DNA of 64,000 bases from Archangium primigenium (GTDB taxonomy: Bacteria > Myxococcota > Myxococcia > Myxococcales > Myxococcaceae), in the NCBI RefSeq assembly GCF_016904885.1, contig NZ_JADWYI010000001.1:9295224-9359223 (forward strand). Reading direction: 5' to 3'. Below, in pieces: positions 18,678 to 27,304 of the stretch. Made by a program: the position numbers and the translations under genes. The notes under the pieces were generated by a model that saw only the letters and a list, made by a program, of their open reading frames with translations, searched no databases and was not told the DNA's origin. Numbering within the stretch: position 1 is the first letter of the stretch; every line of letters starts with the position of its first letter.

Positions 18678-19009
18678 GCCGCGCGGTGAAGCGGAGCCTC
18701 CTGGCGGTGGGGGCCTTGCTGCTGCTCGGCGGCGGCACGTGGTACGCGGCGAACCGCGAGCACGTGAGCGCGTTCCAGGGCGTGCTGAGCGCGTACACGG
18801 CCAAGGAGTACTGCTCGTGCCGGTTCGTGATGGGCTTCTCGGAGGCGTACTGCCAGGGCTACGCGAAGCAGTACATCCCGCACAGCGGGCTCACGGAGGA
18901 CACTCCGAGCCGCCGGGTCACCGCGCGGGGGCTGGGTCAGTCCAGCACGGCCGTCTGGGTGAGCGCCCGCGAGGGCTGCCGGCTCCTGCCCGCCGCCGGA
19001 CAACCCTGA
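18674..19009 (+). CDS. Small membrane-anchored/secreted cysteine-containing protein
   Basis: 111 residues. An N-terminal hydrophobic segment (LLAVGALLLLGGGTWYAA) anchors or exports it. Four cysteines follow (CSC, YCQG, EGC), probably disulfide-bonded outside the cytoplasm. GTG 18674 overlaps the stop of the serine hydrolase, so it is likely a partner of that enzyme. No family recognised. Confidence 0.72.
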   Translation: MSRAVKRSLLAVGALLLLGGGTWYAANREHVSAFQGVLSAYTAKEYCSCRFVMGFSEAYCQGYAKQYIPHSGLTEDTPSRRVTARGLGQSSTAVWVSAREGCRLLPAAGQP

Positions 19010-19018
19010 CATCCACGC

Positions 19019-19708
19019 TCAGGACTTCGGGAGCAGGCGCGCCAGGGCCGTGCACAGCGGACAGGCCGCCACGGCATGGCCGCCCTCGCGCCGGTGCAGG
19101 TCCAGCACCGCGCGCGACACCTCGGCGAGTTCCCGCCGCACCTCGCGCCGGGCGCCCTTCACCCGCGCGATGCTCATGTCGTCGTACGCCGTGGTCTGGT
19201 GCCGCATCCACGCGATCACCGCCGCCTCCGCCCGGCGCTCGATGGGGATGCGCTCCGTGCGCGCCACCGTGCCGCTGCCCACCGGCGTCGCGTGCGCCGC
19301 CACCGCCACCGCCATCAGCTTGCCGTGGGCCGTGTAGGACGGCGAGAAGCGCAGGAACTGGAGCACCGCGTTGGCGAAGTCCACCTCGTACTCGGCCTGC
19401 TCGCGCTCGCGCCGGCGCACGTCCGCCACGCGGCGTTTGGCATAGGCCGGGGTCGAGCGCTCGGACTCCAGCGCCGCCTGGGCCGCGGTGATGTGGGCCG
19501 CCGGCGCCCACACGCCCTGGGAAAAGGTCTTCCGGCCCTTCTTCTCCACCACCGTCCAGCTCGGCCCCGCCGCCTTCACCCGGCGCGTGAGCCCCGCGTC
19601 ACCCGGAGGGAGCAGCGCCCAGCCCGCGGGCACGGAGAGGATGGAGCCATCGGCCGCGCGCACGCGGCGCGGGTCGCTCGTGGGGGACACCGTCAGGGAA
19701 TCGTTCAT
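19019..19708 (-). CDS. DUF2293 domain protein
   Basis: 229 residues from ATG 19708 (MNDSLTVSPTSDPRR). An in-frame ATG at 19798 would add 30 poor residues and reach the start of the divergent RNase Z gene. The core (about 110-195; FLRFSPSYTAHGKLMAVAVAAHATPVGSGTVARTERI... and IAWMRHQTTAYDDM) matches DUF2293, a conserved basic domain of unknown function found in bacteria and fungi. The C-terminus carries CPLC. No membrane segment. Confidence 0.8.
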   Translation of the reverse strand: MNDSLTVSPTSDPRRVRAADGSILSVPAGWALLPPGDAGLTRRVKAAGPSWTVVEKKGRKTFSQGVWAPAAHITAAQAALESERSTPAYAKRRVADVRRREREQAEYEVDFANAVLQFLRFSPSYTAHGKLMAVAVAAHATPVGSGTVARTERIPIERRAEAAVIAWMRHQTTAYDDMSIARVKGARREVRRELAEVSRAVLDLHRREGGHAVAACPLCTALARLLPKS

Positions 19709-19800
19709 GGGAACGGCGCGCCTCATACCGCACCCCACGGCGGAGGGGAAACCCGTGATACATGAGGGCCCTCCCCGGTCTCGCGCGAAGGAGTCCACCC

Positions 19801-20754
19801 ATGGGCAGCGCCGGCATGTCCATCCTCAGGCTCACCTTCCTCGGCACCTCGGCCGCCCAGCCCACCCTGCACCGCAACCTCTCCGGGCTCGCGGTGAAGG
19901 CCAACGCCGACCTGCTCCTGTTCGACTGCGGCGAGGGCAGTCAGCGGCAGATGGTGCGCTATGGCACCGGCTTCACCGTGGACGCCGTCTTCTTCACCCA
20001 CTTCCACGCGGATCACTACCTGGGCATCATCGGCTTCCTGCGCACGCTCGGGATGATGGGCCGGGACAACCCCGTGCGCCTCTACGGCCCGCCCACCGCG
20101 CGCCGGCTGCTGCACCAGGCCGTGCACCTGGGCGTGGAGTCGCTGTCCTTCCCGGTGGAAATCCACGAGCTGCGCGATGGGGACACCGTGCCCCGGCGCG
20201 GCTACTCCGTGCGGGCGGTGGCGGTGGACCACCGCATCAACGCGCTCGGCTACGTGCTCCAGGAGGAGGAGCGCCCCGGGAAGTTCAACCTGGAGAAGGT
20301 GAAGGCGCTCGGGGTGCCGGCGGGGCCGCTCTACGGCCAGTTGCAGCGCGGCGAGCCCGTGGAGCTGCCGGACGGCCGCGTGGTGCGCCCCGAGGAGGTG
20401 GTGGGCGAGCCCCGGCCCGGCCGTCGCCTGGTCATCTCCGGGGACACCCGGCCGTGCTCCGCGCTGGTGCGCGCCGCCCAGGACGCGGACCTGCTCATCC
20501 ACGAGTCCACGTTCTCGGATGACGAGCAGGCGCGTGCCCTGGAGACGCGGCACTCGACGGCGCGCGAGGCGGCCCAGGTGGCGCGCGAGGCGGGCGCGCG
20601 GCGGCTCATCCTCACCCACCTGTCCAGCCGCCACGACACGGACCCCTCGCGGCTGCTCACCCAGGCGCGCGAGGAGTACAAGGGGCCCGTGGAGGTGGCC
20701 TACGACGGGCTGAGCGTGGAGCTGCCCCTGCGCGACGAGCCGCCCGCTACTTGA
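19801..20754 (+). CDS. rnz: Ribonuclease Z
   Basis: 317 residues. Metallo-beta-lactamase fold with the zinc motif HFHADH (H67, H69, D71, H72), GDTR in SGDTRPC and a late HLSSRH. The long loop with GKFNLEKVKALGVPAGPLYGQLQRGEPV is specific to RNase Z and includes the conserved lysine/glycine region for tRNA handling. The enzyme cuts the 3' trailer of tRNA precursors. Start ATG 19801 has AAGGAG seven bases upstream. Its 3' end overlaps the convergent lipoprotein gene by 8 bp. Confidence 0.95.
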   Translation: MGSAGMSILRLTFLGTSAAQPTLHRNLSGLAVKANADLLLFDCGEGSQRQMVRYGTGFTVDAVFFTHFHADHYLGIIGFLRTLGMMGRDNPVRLYGPPTARRLLHQAVHLGVESLSFPVEIHELRDGDTVPRRGYSVRAVAVDHRINALGYVLQEEERPGKFNLEKVKALGVPAGPLYGQLQRGEPVELPDGRVVRPEEVVGEPRPGRRLVISGDTRPCSALVRAAQDADLLIHESTFSDDEQARALETRHSTAREAAQVAREAGARRLILTHLSSRHDTDPSRLLTQAREEYKGPVEVAYDGLSVELPLRDEPPAT

Positions 20755-21247
20755 TGGTGGCCTCGGCCTCGGCCTTGAGCGCCTTGGCGCCCTCGGGGTC
20801 CACGCGCTGCAGCAGCTCCCACTCCATCTCCCGGTCGCGCGTGCGGTTGACGGAGTCGGTGCCCGTGGTGCGGTTGTTCGCCGTGGCCATGGCGCCCTGG
20901 CCGGACTCCACCCGGTTCTGCCGGAGGATCTCCACCTGGGTCAGGGCGGGGCTGGGCTGGTGGCCGCGCACGAGGTAGCGCACGTAGCTGGTGCCCAGGT
21001 TGGACGCGGCGCCCTGCTGGTGCCAGTCGGTGCTGATTTCATAGGCCCCTTGCGCCTCGCGCACGGGCAGTTCCTTCTCCGCGAGCATCGCGCGCACCTG
21101 GGGCCACACCTCGGCGATGGGCTTGCGGTACACGTAGTCGCTCGCCTTCTCCTGGATGTACATCTCGCGGCGTCCGGACGCGCATCCGGAGCCCAGGGCC
21201 AGCGTGGTGACCAGGAGCAGCGGGACCGACCACTTGTTCGCCTTCAT
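20747..21247 (-). CDS. Outer-membrane-type lipoprotein, unknown function
   Basis: 166 residues. Signal peptide with lipobox LGSGC (Cys22), then EKASDYVYRKPIAEVWPQVRAMLAEKELPVREAQGAYEISTDW, a pattern seen in BamC-like lipoproteins, though I would not name it so. The start ATG 21247 has a strong GGAGGGGG; a longer frame to 21385 is not needed. It is convergent with RNase Z. Confidence 0.8.
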   Translation of the reverse strand: MKANKWSVPLLLVTTLALGSGCASGRREMYIQEKASDYVYRKPIAEVWPQVRAMLAEKELPVREAQGAYEISTDWHQQGAASNLGTSYVRYLVRGHQPSPALTQVEILRQNRVESGQGAMATANNRTTGTDSVNRTRDREMEWELLQRVDPEGAKALKAEAEATIK

Positions 21248-21399
21248 GAACCCCCTCCAACGGTTGAATGAGGGGCCGATTTGAATCACGGCCGCCCCCG
21301 GACGCCAAGCCAGCGCTCCGTCTCGCGCCGGACATCCCCGGGCGGGCGCGACGAAACCCGTGGCCGGGCGGCCCCGCGTGCGCATGATGGAGGCTCGCG

Positions 21400-22161
21400 A
21401 TGATTCCCCTCAGTGACGACAACCCCACGCTGCGCACCCCCGTCATCACCTACCTGCTGCTGGCCGCCATCGCGGCCGTGTGGGTGTGGATTCAAGGGGC
21501 GGGCCTGAGCGAGGTGGCCCTGGCGGCCAGTGTGTGCAACCTGGGGCTCGTGCCCGGGGAGCTGACGCGGCTGGCGCCGGTGGGGCTCGCCGTGCCCATT
21601 GGCGCGGGGCTCGCCTGCGTGGTGGACCGCGAGCCCATCAACGTCCTCACCCCGCTCACCTCCATGTTCCTGCACGGCAGCTGGGGCCACCTCCTCGGCA
21701 ACTGCCTGTTCTTCTGGGTCTTCGGCAACAACGTGGAGGACAGCATGGGGCGCGGGCGCTTCGTCGTCTTCTACCTGGTGTGTGGCCTCGCCGCGGCCCT
21801 GGCCCAGGTGATGGTGGACCCCGCCTCGCCCGTGCCCATGGTGGGGGCCTCGGGCGCCATCTCCGGCATCATGGGCGCCTACCTCGTGCTCTACCCGCGG
21901 GTCCGGGTGAACATGCTCTTCCTGTTCTTCCTGGTGCCCCTGCCCGCCTGGCTGGTGTTGCTGTGGTGGTTCGGCGTCCAGGTGCTCGCCGGCCTGCCCC
22001 AGCTCAACTCCCTGAGCGCCGAGGGAGGCAGCGGTGTGGCGGTGTGGGCCCACGTGGGGGGCTTCGTCGCCGGGGTGGTGCTGGTGAAGCTGTTCGAGAA
22101 TCCCCGGCTCACGTCGCGGCGCTCGGGCTGGCGGCACCGCCTGCATCCCGAGCATCCGTGA
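21400..22161 (+). CDS. Rhomboid-family intramembrane serine protease
   Basis: 253 residues with about six membrane segments. The catalytic dyad is visible: S151 in GASGAISG and H218 in WAHVGGFVAG. The oxyanion-side HGSWGHLLGN motif precedes. Rhomboids cleave membrane proteins within the bilayer. A long extracellular loop with Cys (ASVCNLGLVPGEL, LACVVDREP) lies between TM1 and TM2. GGAGG sits eight bases before the start. Substrates are unknown; MYXO-CTERM processing is ascribed to other protease families, so no link to the sorted proteins here is claimed. Confidence 0.92.
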   Translation: MIPLSDDNPTLRTPVITYLLLAAIAAVWVWIQGAGLSEVALAASVCNLGLVPGELTRLAPVGLAVPIGAGLACVVDREPINVLTPLTSMFLHGSWGHLLGNCLFFWVFGNNVEDSMGRGRFVVFYLVCGLAAALAQVMVDPASPVPMVGASGAISGIMGAYLVLYPRVRVNMLFLFFLVPLPAWLVLLWWFGVQVLAGLPQLNSLSAEGGSGVAVWAHVGGFVAGVVLVKLFENPRLTSRRSGWRHRLHPEHP

Positions 22162-22261
22162 GGACGAGCGACAGTGGCGTCCGGAACGAGACGCGGGCAT
22201 CGTCTGTTTCGCGCACGCGCCAGGGCATGGCCTTTGCTCACTGAAAGCTGATGGCGGTCCG

Positions 22262-22277
22262 GGAGCCTCGCGGCTCC
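22262..22277. repeat. Perfect inverted repeat before the hydrolase gene
   Basis: GGAGCC-TCGC-GGCTCC, a 6-bp perfect stem with a 4-base loop, 30 bp upstream of the start at 22307. It is either a leader hairpin, the terminator of the rhomboid gene or an operator. Confidence 0.35.
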
Positions 22278-22306
22278 TCGAAGACCGCGCACGAGGACGT
22301 TGCACG

Positions 22307-24037
22307 ATGCGTTGGGGAAGACAGGTCCGCTCTTGCATTGCGCGGCACCGGTGGGTGGTGCTGGGGCTGTGCGCCTTGTGGCTGTGGGACTCTCCGCGCG
22401 CCGCGCAGGCGCGCTCGGAGATGGAACCGTTGACCCCCAACCAACCGGGCCCGCTGGTGCTGCGGGTGCCGCCGGCGCAGAGCGTGGACGAGGGCGAGCT
22501 GCTACGCATCACCGTGCAGGTGGAGGGGGGGCGCGCGGGCACGCGGGTGTTCGCGGAGAACATGCCGCCCGGGGCGCGCTGGGACGAGCTCGCGCGCACC
22601 CTCACCTTCCAGCCGGACTTCATCCAGGGCGGCAGCCGGCACGACGTGACGTTCACCGCGACGGACGGCGAGTTCACCGCGCGCGAGCGCATGACGCTCA
22701 CCATCCAGGACACCCGGCAGACGCCCGAGCCGCGCGTGGTGCTGCGCGAGGAGCTGCCCGGCAGCATCCGGCTGACGCTGGAGCAGGTGACGGACGCGTG
22801 GCTGGACAGCCCGGGTTACGCGGGGCGCACCTTCCCGGCGGTGGTGACGGTGCCCTTGGCGGCGCCCTCCGCGGGCCGGCTGCCGGTGACGGTGCGGCTG
22901 CACGGCGTGGGCAACTGGCCGCCCGCGACCCAGACGTCCTCGGAGCGCTTCGTCATCGAGCCGAGTGACCCGCACCTCACCTACTGGTGGGGCTACTCGG
23001 AGAACCTGCCCAAGGGCCCGGCCGTGGAGGGCAGCATCCCGCCCTACACCGCGCGGCGGGTGCTGGCGCTGCTCGAGTGGGTGCTGCGCAGCTACCCCAA
23101 CGCGGACCCGGACCGGGTGTTCGTGGAGGGCGACTCCATGGGCGGCGCGGGCGCGCTGACGCTGGGGCTGCTGGACGCGCGGCACTTCGCGGGGGTGTTC
23201 GCCCGGCACGCGCAGCCGGTGGCGCGCGCGCACCGGCCGTGGCGCCTGGCCCAGCTCGCCTCGCTCTGGGGCATGCCCGAGGAGGAGGTGCCCGAGGAGG
23301 ACGGCCTGGGGGTGTGGAGCCGCCTGGACATGACGCGGGCCCTGCGCGACGACACCGGCGCGCGCTCGCAGTTCCTCTTCCTGGAGCACGGCAAGGACGA
23401 CCCCATCATCCACTTCGGCTCGGTGGTGTGGCCCAGCACCCTGACGGGCGCGTCCTTCTACGAGACGCTGCAATTGCGCCACATCGGCCACGTGGCGGTG
23501 TGGGACGAGGGCGGCCACACCGAGCCGGACCCCTGGCTCGGCGCGCGCTGGTGGGACCGGGGCTGGAATCCGCGCACGGACAGCCGCTCCTTCCTGCGGC
23601 GCGACCAGGCCTTCCCCGCGTTCAGCCGCTCGTCGTGGGACGGCGACCCGGGCCGGGGCGGCAATGGCCGGCAGGCGCGGCGCCTGGACTCCGGCTTCGC
23701 GGGGGACCCCAAGGTGGCGGGGGACACCGGCTGGGACGGGGACGTGGCGGGGATGATCAACCGCTCCTTGCGCTGGGACGCGACGCGGCTGGTGGACTCG
23801 ACCCGGCGCCTGGTGATGCCCTTGCGCGCGGTGCGGGGCGCGGGCGTGGTGGGCGCGCCCGTGGTGGACGTGACGCCCCGGCGCGTGCAGCGCTTCCAGT
23901 GCCTGCCGGGCGAGCGCGTGCGGTGGAGCTTCGGCTCGGCCCACGGCACCGTCATCGCCGCGCCGGACGGGGGCGTCACCATCCCCCGGCTGCGCATGAG
24001 CGACGGCTGGACGCCGCTCGTGCTCGAGCGCTCGTGA
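22307..24037 (+). CDS. Secreted alpha/beta-hydrolase (esterase-like) with N-terminal Ig/cadherin-like domain
   Basis: 576 residues. A signal segment (WVVLGLCALWLWDSPRAAQA) is followed by an Ig/cadherin-like domain (about residues 50-140; PPAQSVDEGELLRITVQVEG ... VTFTATDGEFTARERMTLTIQD). The catalytic region contains a nucleophile elbow GDSMGGAGAL, a DDP acid region (GKDDPIIHFG) and GH late in the sequence (WDEGGHTEP). The arrangement fits PHB-depolymerase/feruloyl-esterase-like secreted hydrolases, but no substrate can be assigned. It is convergent with the DUF4139 gene, 3 bp apart. Confidence 0.75.
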   Translation: MRWGRQVRSCIARHRWVVLGLCALWLWDSPRAAQARSEMEPLTPNQPGPLVLRVPPAQSVDEGELLRITVQVEGGRAGTRVFAENMPPGARWDELARTLTFQPDFIQGGSRHDVTFTATDGEFTARERMTLTIQDTRQTPEPRVVLREELPGSIRLTLEQVTDAWLDSPGYAGRTFPAVVTVPLAAPSAGRLPVTVRLHGVGNWPPATQTSSERFVIEPSDPHLTYWWGYSENLPKGPAVEGSIPPYTARRVLALLEWVLRSYPNADPDRVFVEGDSMGGAGALTLGLLDARHFAGVFARHAQPVARAHRPWRLAQLASLWGMPEEEVPEEDGLGVWSRLDMTRALRDDTGARSQFLFLEHGKDDPIIHFGSVVWPSTLTGASFYETLQLRHIGHVAVWDEGGHTEPDPWLGARWWDRGWNPRTDSRSFLRRDQAFPAFSRSSWDGDPGRGGNGRQARRLDSGFAGDPKVAGDTGWDGDVAGMINRSLRWDATRLVDSTRRLVMPLRAVRGAGVVGAPVVDVTPRRVQRFQCLPGERVRWSFGSAHGTVIAAPDGGVTIPRLRMSDGWTPLVLERS

Positions 24038-24040
24038 GCC

Positions 24041-26047
24041 TCAGCCGCGGGGCGCGTCCAGCTCCGCGCGGAAGGACAGGGTCTGCAGGGTCTGGTGCAG
24101 CGCCTCCTGCGCCTCGCGCTTGCCCTGCTCCACCCGCCCGAGCTCCCGGGTGATGACCTCCAGCCGGTCCTCCTGCTCGTTGAGCCGGGCCACGAAGCGG
24201 TCGGACAGCTCGCGCTGGGGGCCGCCGCTCTTGAGCGAGTCGATGTTGGCGCGGATGCGCTTCTGATCCTCGAAGAGCCGCGCGCGCTCCTCGTGGAAGC
24301 GCCGCTCCTCGTCCATGAGCTGGTGCAGCTTGCCCCGGAGCGCCGCCACCTCGCGCAGGCCCTGGGCGACGCGCTCGTCGATGAAGCCCGAGCTGAGGAA
24401 GTAGCCCACCTGGTCGAGCGAGGCGTCGAGCATGTACGTCTGCTGGCCGGGCGAGGTCTCCGTGACGGTGAAGTCCACGTGGGCGCCGGGCTCCAGCTCG
24501 TGCAGGAAGCGCCAGAAGTTGTCCGTGGTCTCGTCGGGGGCGCGCGTGTCGCGCAGGCGCCAGTCCGTGCGCGGGTGCTCCAGGTAGAGCGTCTGCGCGC
24601 GCCGGGACTTGTTGCGCAGCACGTAGTGGGTGCGGCGCAGGAAGAAGAACTCCACCGTCAGCAGGCCCCGGGCCACCACGGCGCGCGTCACCGGGCCCTG
24701 CTCGGACGTGTCGTCCACGGACACCGCGCACCCGAGCTCCACCGCGTAGGGCACGAATCGCCGGTCCTCGGGCTTGAGGGTGTCCAGCATGGCCTCGCCC
24801 ACGTAGGTGTCCGCGTCCATCACCGTCACCGGGCCGCCCTCCAGCGTGAGGCCCGTGGTGTTCTTCAGCTCGATGCACGCCATGGGGTTCTTCTCGCGCG
24901 TGGCGCGGTTGTAGAGCAGCACGCGCCGGCCCTCGAAGGGGCGGTGGAGGATGGGCACCAGCGCGCTCTGGTTGCGGTGCACCGTCACCGGGTGGTCCAC
25001 GCGGTACTCGAACAGGTCCCCCACCTCCTTGGTCACCGTCTTCACGTCCGCGCTGCGCCCGAGCGCCTCGCGCCGCACGAGGCCCCCGCCCCCCATGGCG
25101 CGCATGGGCATGGCCGCGGGGGCCGCCATCACGGGCGCCGCCGCCATCTCCGCCTCCATCCCATCGTCCATCATCGGCTCGGCCGGGGGCGCCTCGGCCA
25201 GGGCGCCGAAGCTCTCCTCGGGGATGACGGGGGCGGCGGCGGCCTCGGTGCGCACCTCCACCACGGGGCGCCGGAGGTAGCGCGGGCTGTACAGGTCGTG
25301 CACGAAGGACACCGGCAGCCCGGCGATGAGCGCCAGGTCCACCTGCTCCCAGTCCTCGTCCCCGGTGTTGTCCACCACCGCCCAGCCCTGCAGCAGGGGC
25401 TTCTCCCCCTCCTCCAGGAGGATGCGGTAGCTCGTCTTCCACACCGGCGCCTCCAGCACGTAGGAGACGAACAGGTCGCGCGGGCCCTCGCCCGAGGTGA
25501 GCACCGACACCCGCTTGGTGTCCTTCTTGTACGAGGAGAGCACCGTGGCCAGGTAGAACTCCAGGTCCGCGCGCACCGCGTCATCCAGGAAGGTGAGCTC
25601 GGCCACGTCCAGCACGTCGAAGGTGCGCAGGCTCGCGCCCACGAGCAGCGTGAGGAAGGGCCGCTCCACGGCCACCTTGCCCTCGGTGAGCGGCAGGCGC
25701 TCCAGGCCCACGATGGCGCCCTCCACGTGCTGCTCCTTGCCCACGCGCACCCGCACCCGCGCGCCGCGCACCTGGGCGAGCAGCGCCGTGAGGCCCCCGT
25801 CCTCGGGGATGCGCACGGTGGCCTCCTGGAGCAGTTGCTCCAAGGGTTTGGTGGAGTCGTAGCTCACCGCGGACACCGAGCCGCCCGACAGGTCCAGCAC
25901 CGTCATGGACTTGAGCACGTCGTTCATGTCCCGGGCCTTGAAGTCCAGGTGCAGGGTGTCGTGGCCCTCCACCTTTCCTTGACGCTCGAAGTAGCCCACC
26001 CCGTGCTTGTAGAGGACGACGCGGCGGATGGGCAGGGAGGAGGGCAT
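24041..26047 (-). CDS. DUF4139 domain protein (COG5316 type)
   Basis: 668 residues from ATG 26047 (MPSSLPIRRVVLYKHGVGYFER), the usual start of this family; the frame extends to 26482 but collides with the divergent lipoprotein gene. It has an N-terminal beta domain, a central DUF4139 beta-sandwich (FVSYVLEAPVWKTSYRILLE, WAVVDNTGDEDWEQVDLALIAGLPVSF), a Met/Ala/Pro-rich linker (about 285-345), and a C-terminal coiled coil (about 560-660). No signal peptide is visible. The function of the family is unknown. Confidence 0.82.
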   Translation of the reverse strand: MPSSLPIRRVVLYKHGVGYFERQGKVEGHDTLHLDFKARDMNDVLKSMTVLDLSGGSVSAVSYDSTKPLEQLLQEATVRIPEDGGLTALLAQVRGARVRVRVGKEQHVEGAIVGLERLPLTEGKVAVERPFLTLLVGASLRTFDVLDVAELTFLDDAVRADLEFYLATVLSSYKKDTKRVSVLTSGEGPRDLFVSYVLEAPVWKTSYRILLEEGEKPLLQGWAVVDNTGDEDWEQVDLALIAGLPVSFVHDLYSPRYLRRPVVEVRTEAAAAPVIPEESFGALAEAPPAEPMMDDGMEAEMAAAPVMAAPAAMPMRAMGGGGLVRREALGRSADVKTVTKEVGDLFEYRVDHPVTVHRNQSALVPILHRPFEGRRVLLYNRATREKNPMACIELKNTTGLTLEGGPVTVMDADTYVGEAMLDTLKPEDRRFVPYAVELGCAVSVDDTSEQGPVTRAVVARGLLTVEFFFLRRTHYVLRNKSRRAQTLYLEHPRTDWRLRDTRAPDETTDNFWRFLHELEPGAHVDFTVTETSPGQQTYMLDASLDQVGYFLSSGFIDERVAQGLREVAALRGKLHQLMDEERRFHEERARLFEDQKRIRANIDSLKSGGPQRELSDRFVARLNEQEDRLEVITRELGRVEQGKREAQEALHQTLQTLSFRAELDAPRG

Positions 26048-26104
26048 GCGCGGGGCTCCAGCGAAAGATGGGACGGCCGACACTCCCGGTGTATCAAGTC
26101 CCCC

Positions 26105-27274
26105 ATGCGAATGCGCCCTCCGATGCCCCTCCCTCGCGCGCTGTTCGGCGCGGCCCTGTTGTTCCTGCTGCCCGGTTGCACGGCCTCCACCGCCAGTGGC
26201 CCGTCCCCGAGCGGCTCCGCGCAGTCGGCGAAGAACACGGACAACGGCTGGCGCCGCGCCCGCGTGGGCGACCGCGTCACCTATGCCTTCTCCGCGCGGC
26301 AGGGCTCGGCCGAGCGCGGCACCCCGCGCACGCTCTCCGGCCGCGTGACGCTCAGCGTGACGGCGGTGAAGCAGCCCTGGGTGTGGCTCACCCTCGCCTT
26401 CCAGGACGCCTCCGGCCAGCCCCTGCCCCAGGCGCGGCTCGCGCGCGAGCTGGTGCTGCCCGTGCGCGCCGAGGAGACGCACCCCATCGAGGTGGCGCCC
26501 CTGGGCGAGCCCCAGGCCGAGCGCGTGTCGCTGGCGCAGAAGGACTGGGAGGCCCTGCGCTACGTGAAGGACGACCGGCCGGTGGATGGCAACCTCGTCA
26601 ACCGGCTGTACGCGAAGCAGCCGGGGCCCCTCTACCTCACGCGCGGCCTGCTGCAGGCCATCACCGAGTCCGCGGGCTTCCGCGTGCCGGGCGGCCTCAC
26701 GCTGGACCTGGTGGACTCCGCCGAGGGCAAGGACGGGGCGGGCGAGGTGCCCGCGCTGGATCGGCCCCTGGGGCCCGGCACCTGGTACGACCGGCGCGTG
26801 GATCTGGAGCCCGCGCCCACGCTGCAGCGGGTGTGCTTCGGCGCCGAGCGCGGCTACCTCCTGCGCACCGAGCGCCCCATCGACACCCAGGCGGCGCCGT
26901 GCGCGGACCTGGCCGAGGCCGAGGCCGAGCCGCTCGAGGAGGTGCTCATGGGCCTGGCGTGGGAGGCGCTGACGACGGGCGACTGGCCGCCCCCCTCGGT
27001 GCAGGGCGGCACCCAGGACACCTTCCGCGTGGAGAAGCAGGAGGTGCCCGCGCTCACCGTGCGGCGCACGCAGAAGGAGGAGGGCGCCGAGCGCGTCTAC
27101 ACGGAGACGGTGGCGGCGGACCCCTGGGGCCCCACCCTGTCGGGGCTCGCCCGCGAGGCCCGCTTCCAGCCGCTCGCCGAGGGCACCGAGCGCGTGGGCC
27201 CCGGCGGCAAGAACCAGCCCGAGGGCGGCTCGCGGCTCGTGCGCTGGGGCACCTGGCTCGACGGGGCGAAGTGA
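26105..27274 (+). CDS. Lipoprotein, unknown function
   Basis: 389 residues. Signal peptide with lipobox LLPGC (Cys25), then a Ser-rich linker and a soluble beta-rich domain (WRRARVGDRVTYAFSARQGS ... LSGRVTLSVTAVKQPWVWLTLAF). Two later cysteines (RVCFG, PCADL) could pair. The pattern resembles periplasmic DUF6068-like lipoproteins of myxobacteria, but this is not certain. It is divergent from the DUF4139 gene with 57 bp between starts, so the two may share a control region. Confidence 0.75.
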   Translation: MRMRPPMPLPRALFGAALLFLLPGCTASTASGPSPSGSAQSAKNTDNGWRRARVGDRVTYAFSARQGSAERGTPRTLSGRVTLSVTAVKQPWVWLTLAFQDASGQPLPQARLARELVLPVRAEETHPIEVAPLGEPQAERVSLAQKDWEALRYVKDDRPVDGNLVNRLYAKQPGPLYLTRGLLQAITESAGFRVPGGLTLDLVDSAEGKDGAGEVPALDRPLGPGTWYDRRVDLEPAPTLQRVCFGAERGYLLRTERPIDTQAAPCADLAEAEAEPLEEVLMGLAWEALTTGDWPPPSVQGGTQDTFRVEKQEVPALTVRRTQKEEGAERVYTETVAADPWGPTLSGLAREARFQPLAEGTERVGPGGKNQPEGGSRLVRWGTWLDGAK

Positions 27275-27304
27275 CCCTCGCCCACCGGCGCGAAGTCGCG
27301 CGCG

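Noticed and set aside
21400-22161. Rhomboid considered as the sorting protease for the two MYXO-CTERM proteins
   Set aside because: MYXO-CTERM processing is ascribed to other membrane-protease families and the gene is not linked to either substrate; only canonical rhomboid features are visible.
24095-26104. Long N-terminal extension of the lipoprotein frame at 26105
   Set aside because: It is antisense to the DUF4139 gene; the lipobox start at 26105 fits an exported lipoprotein.
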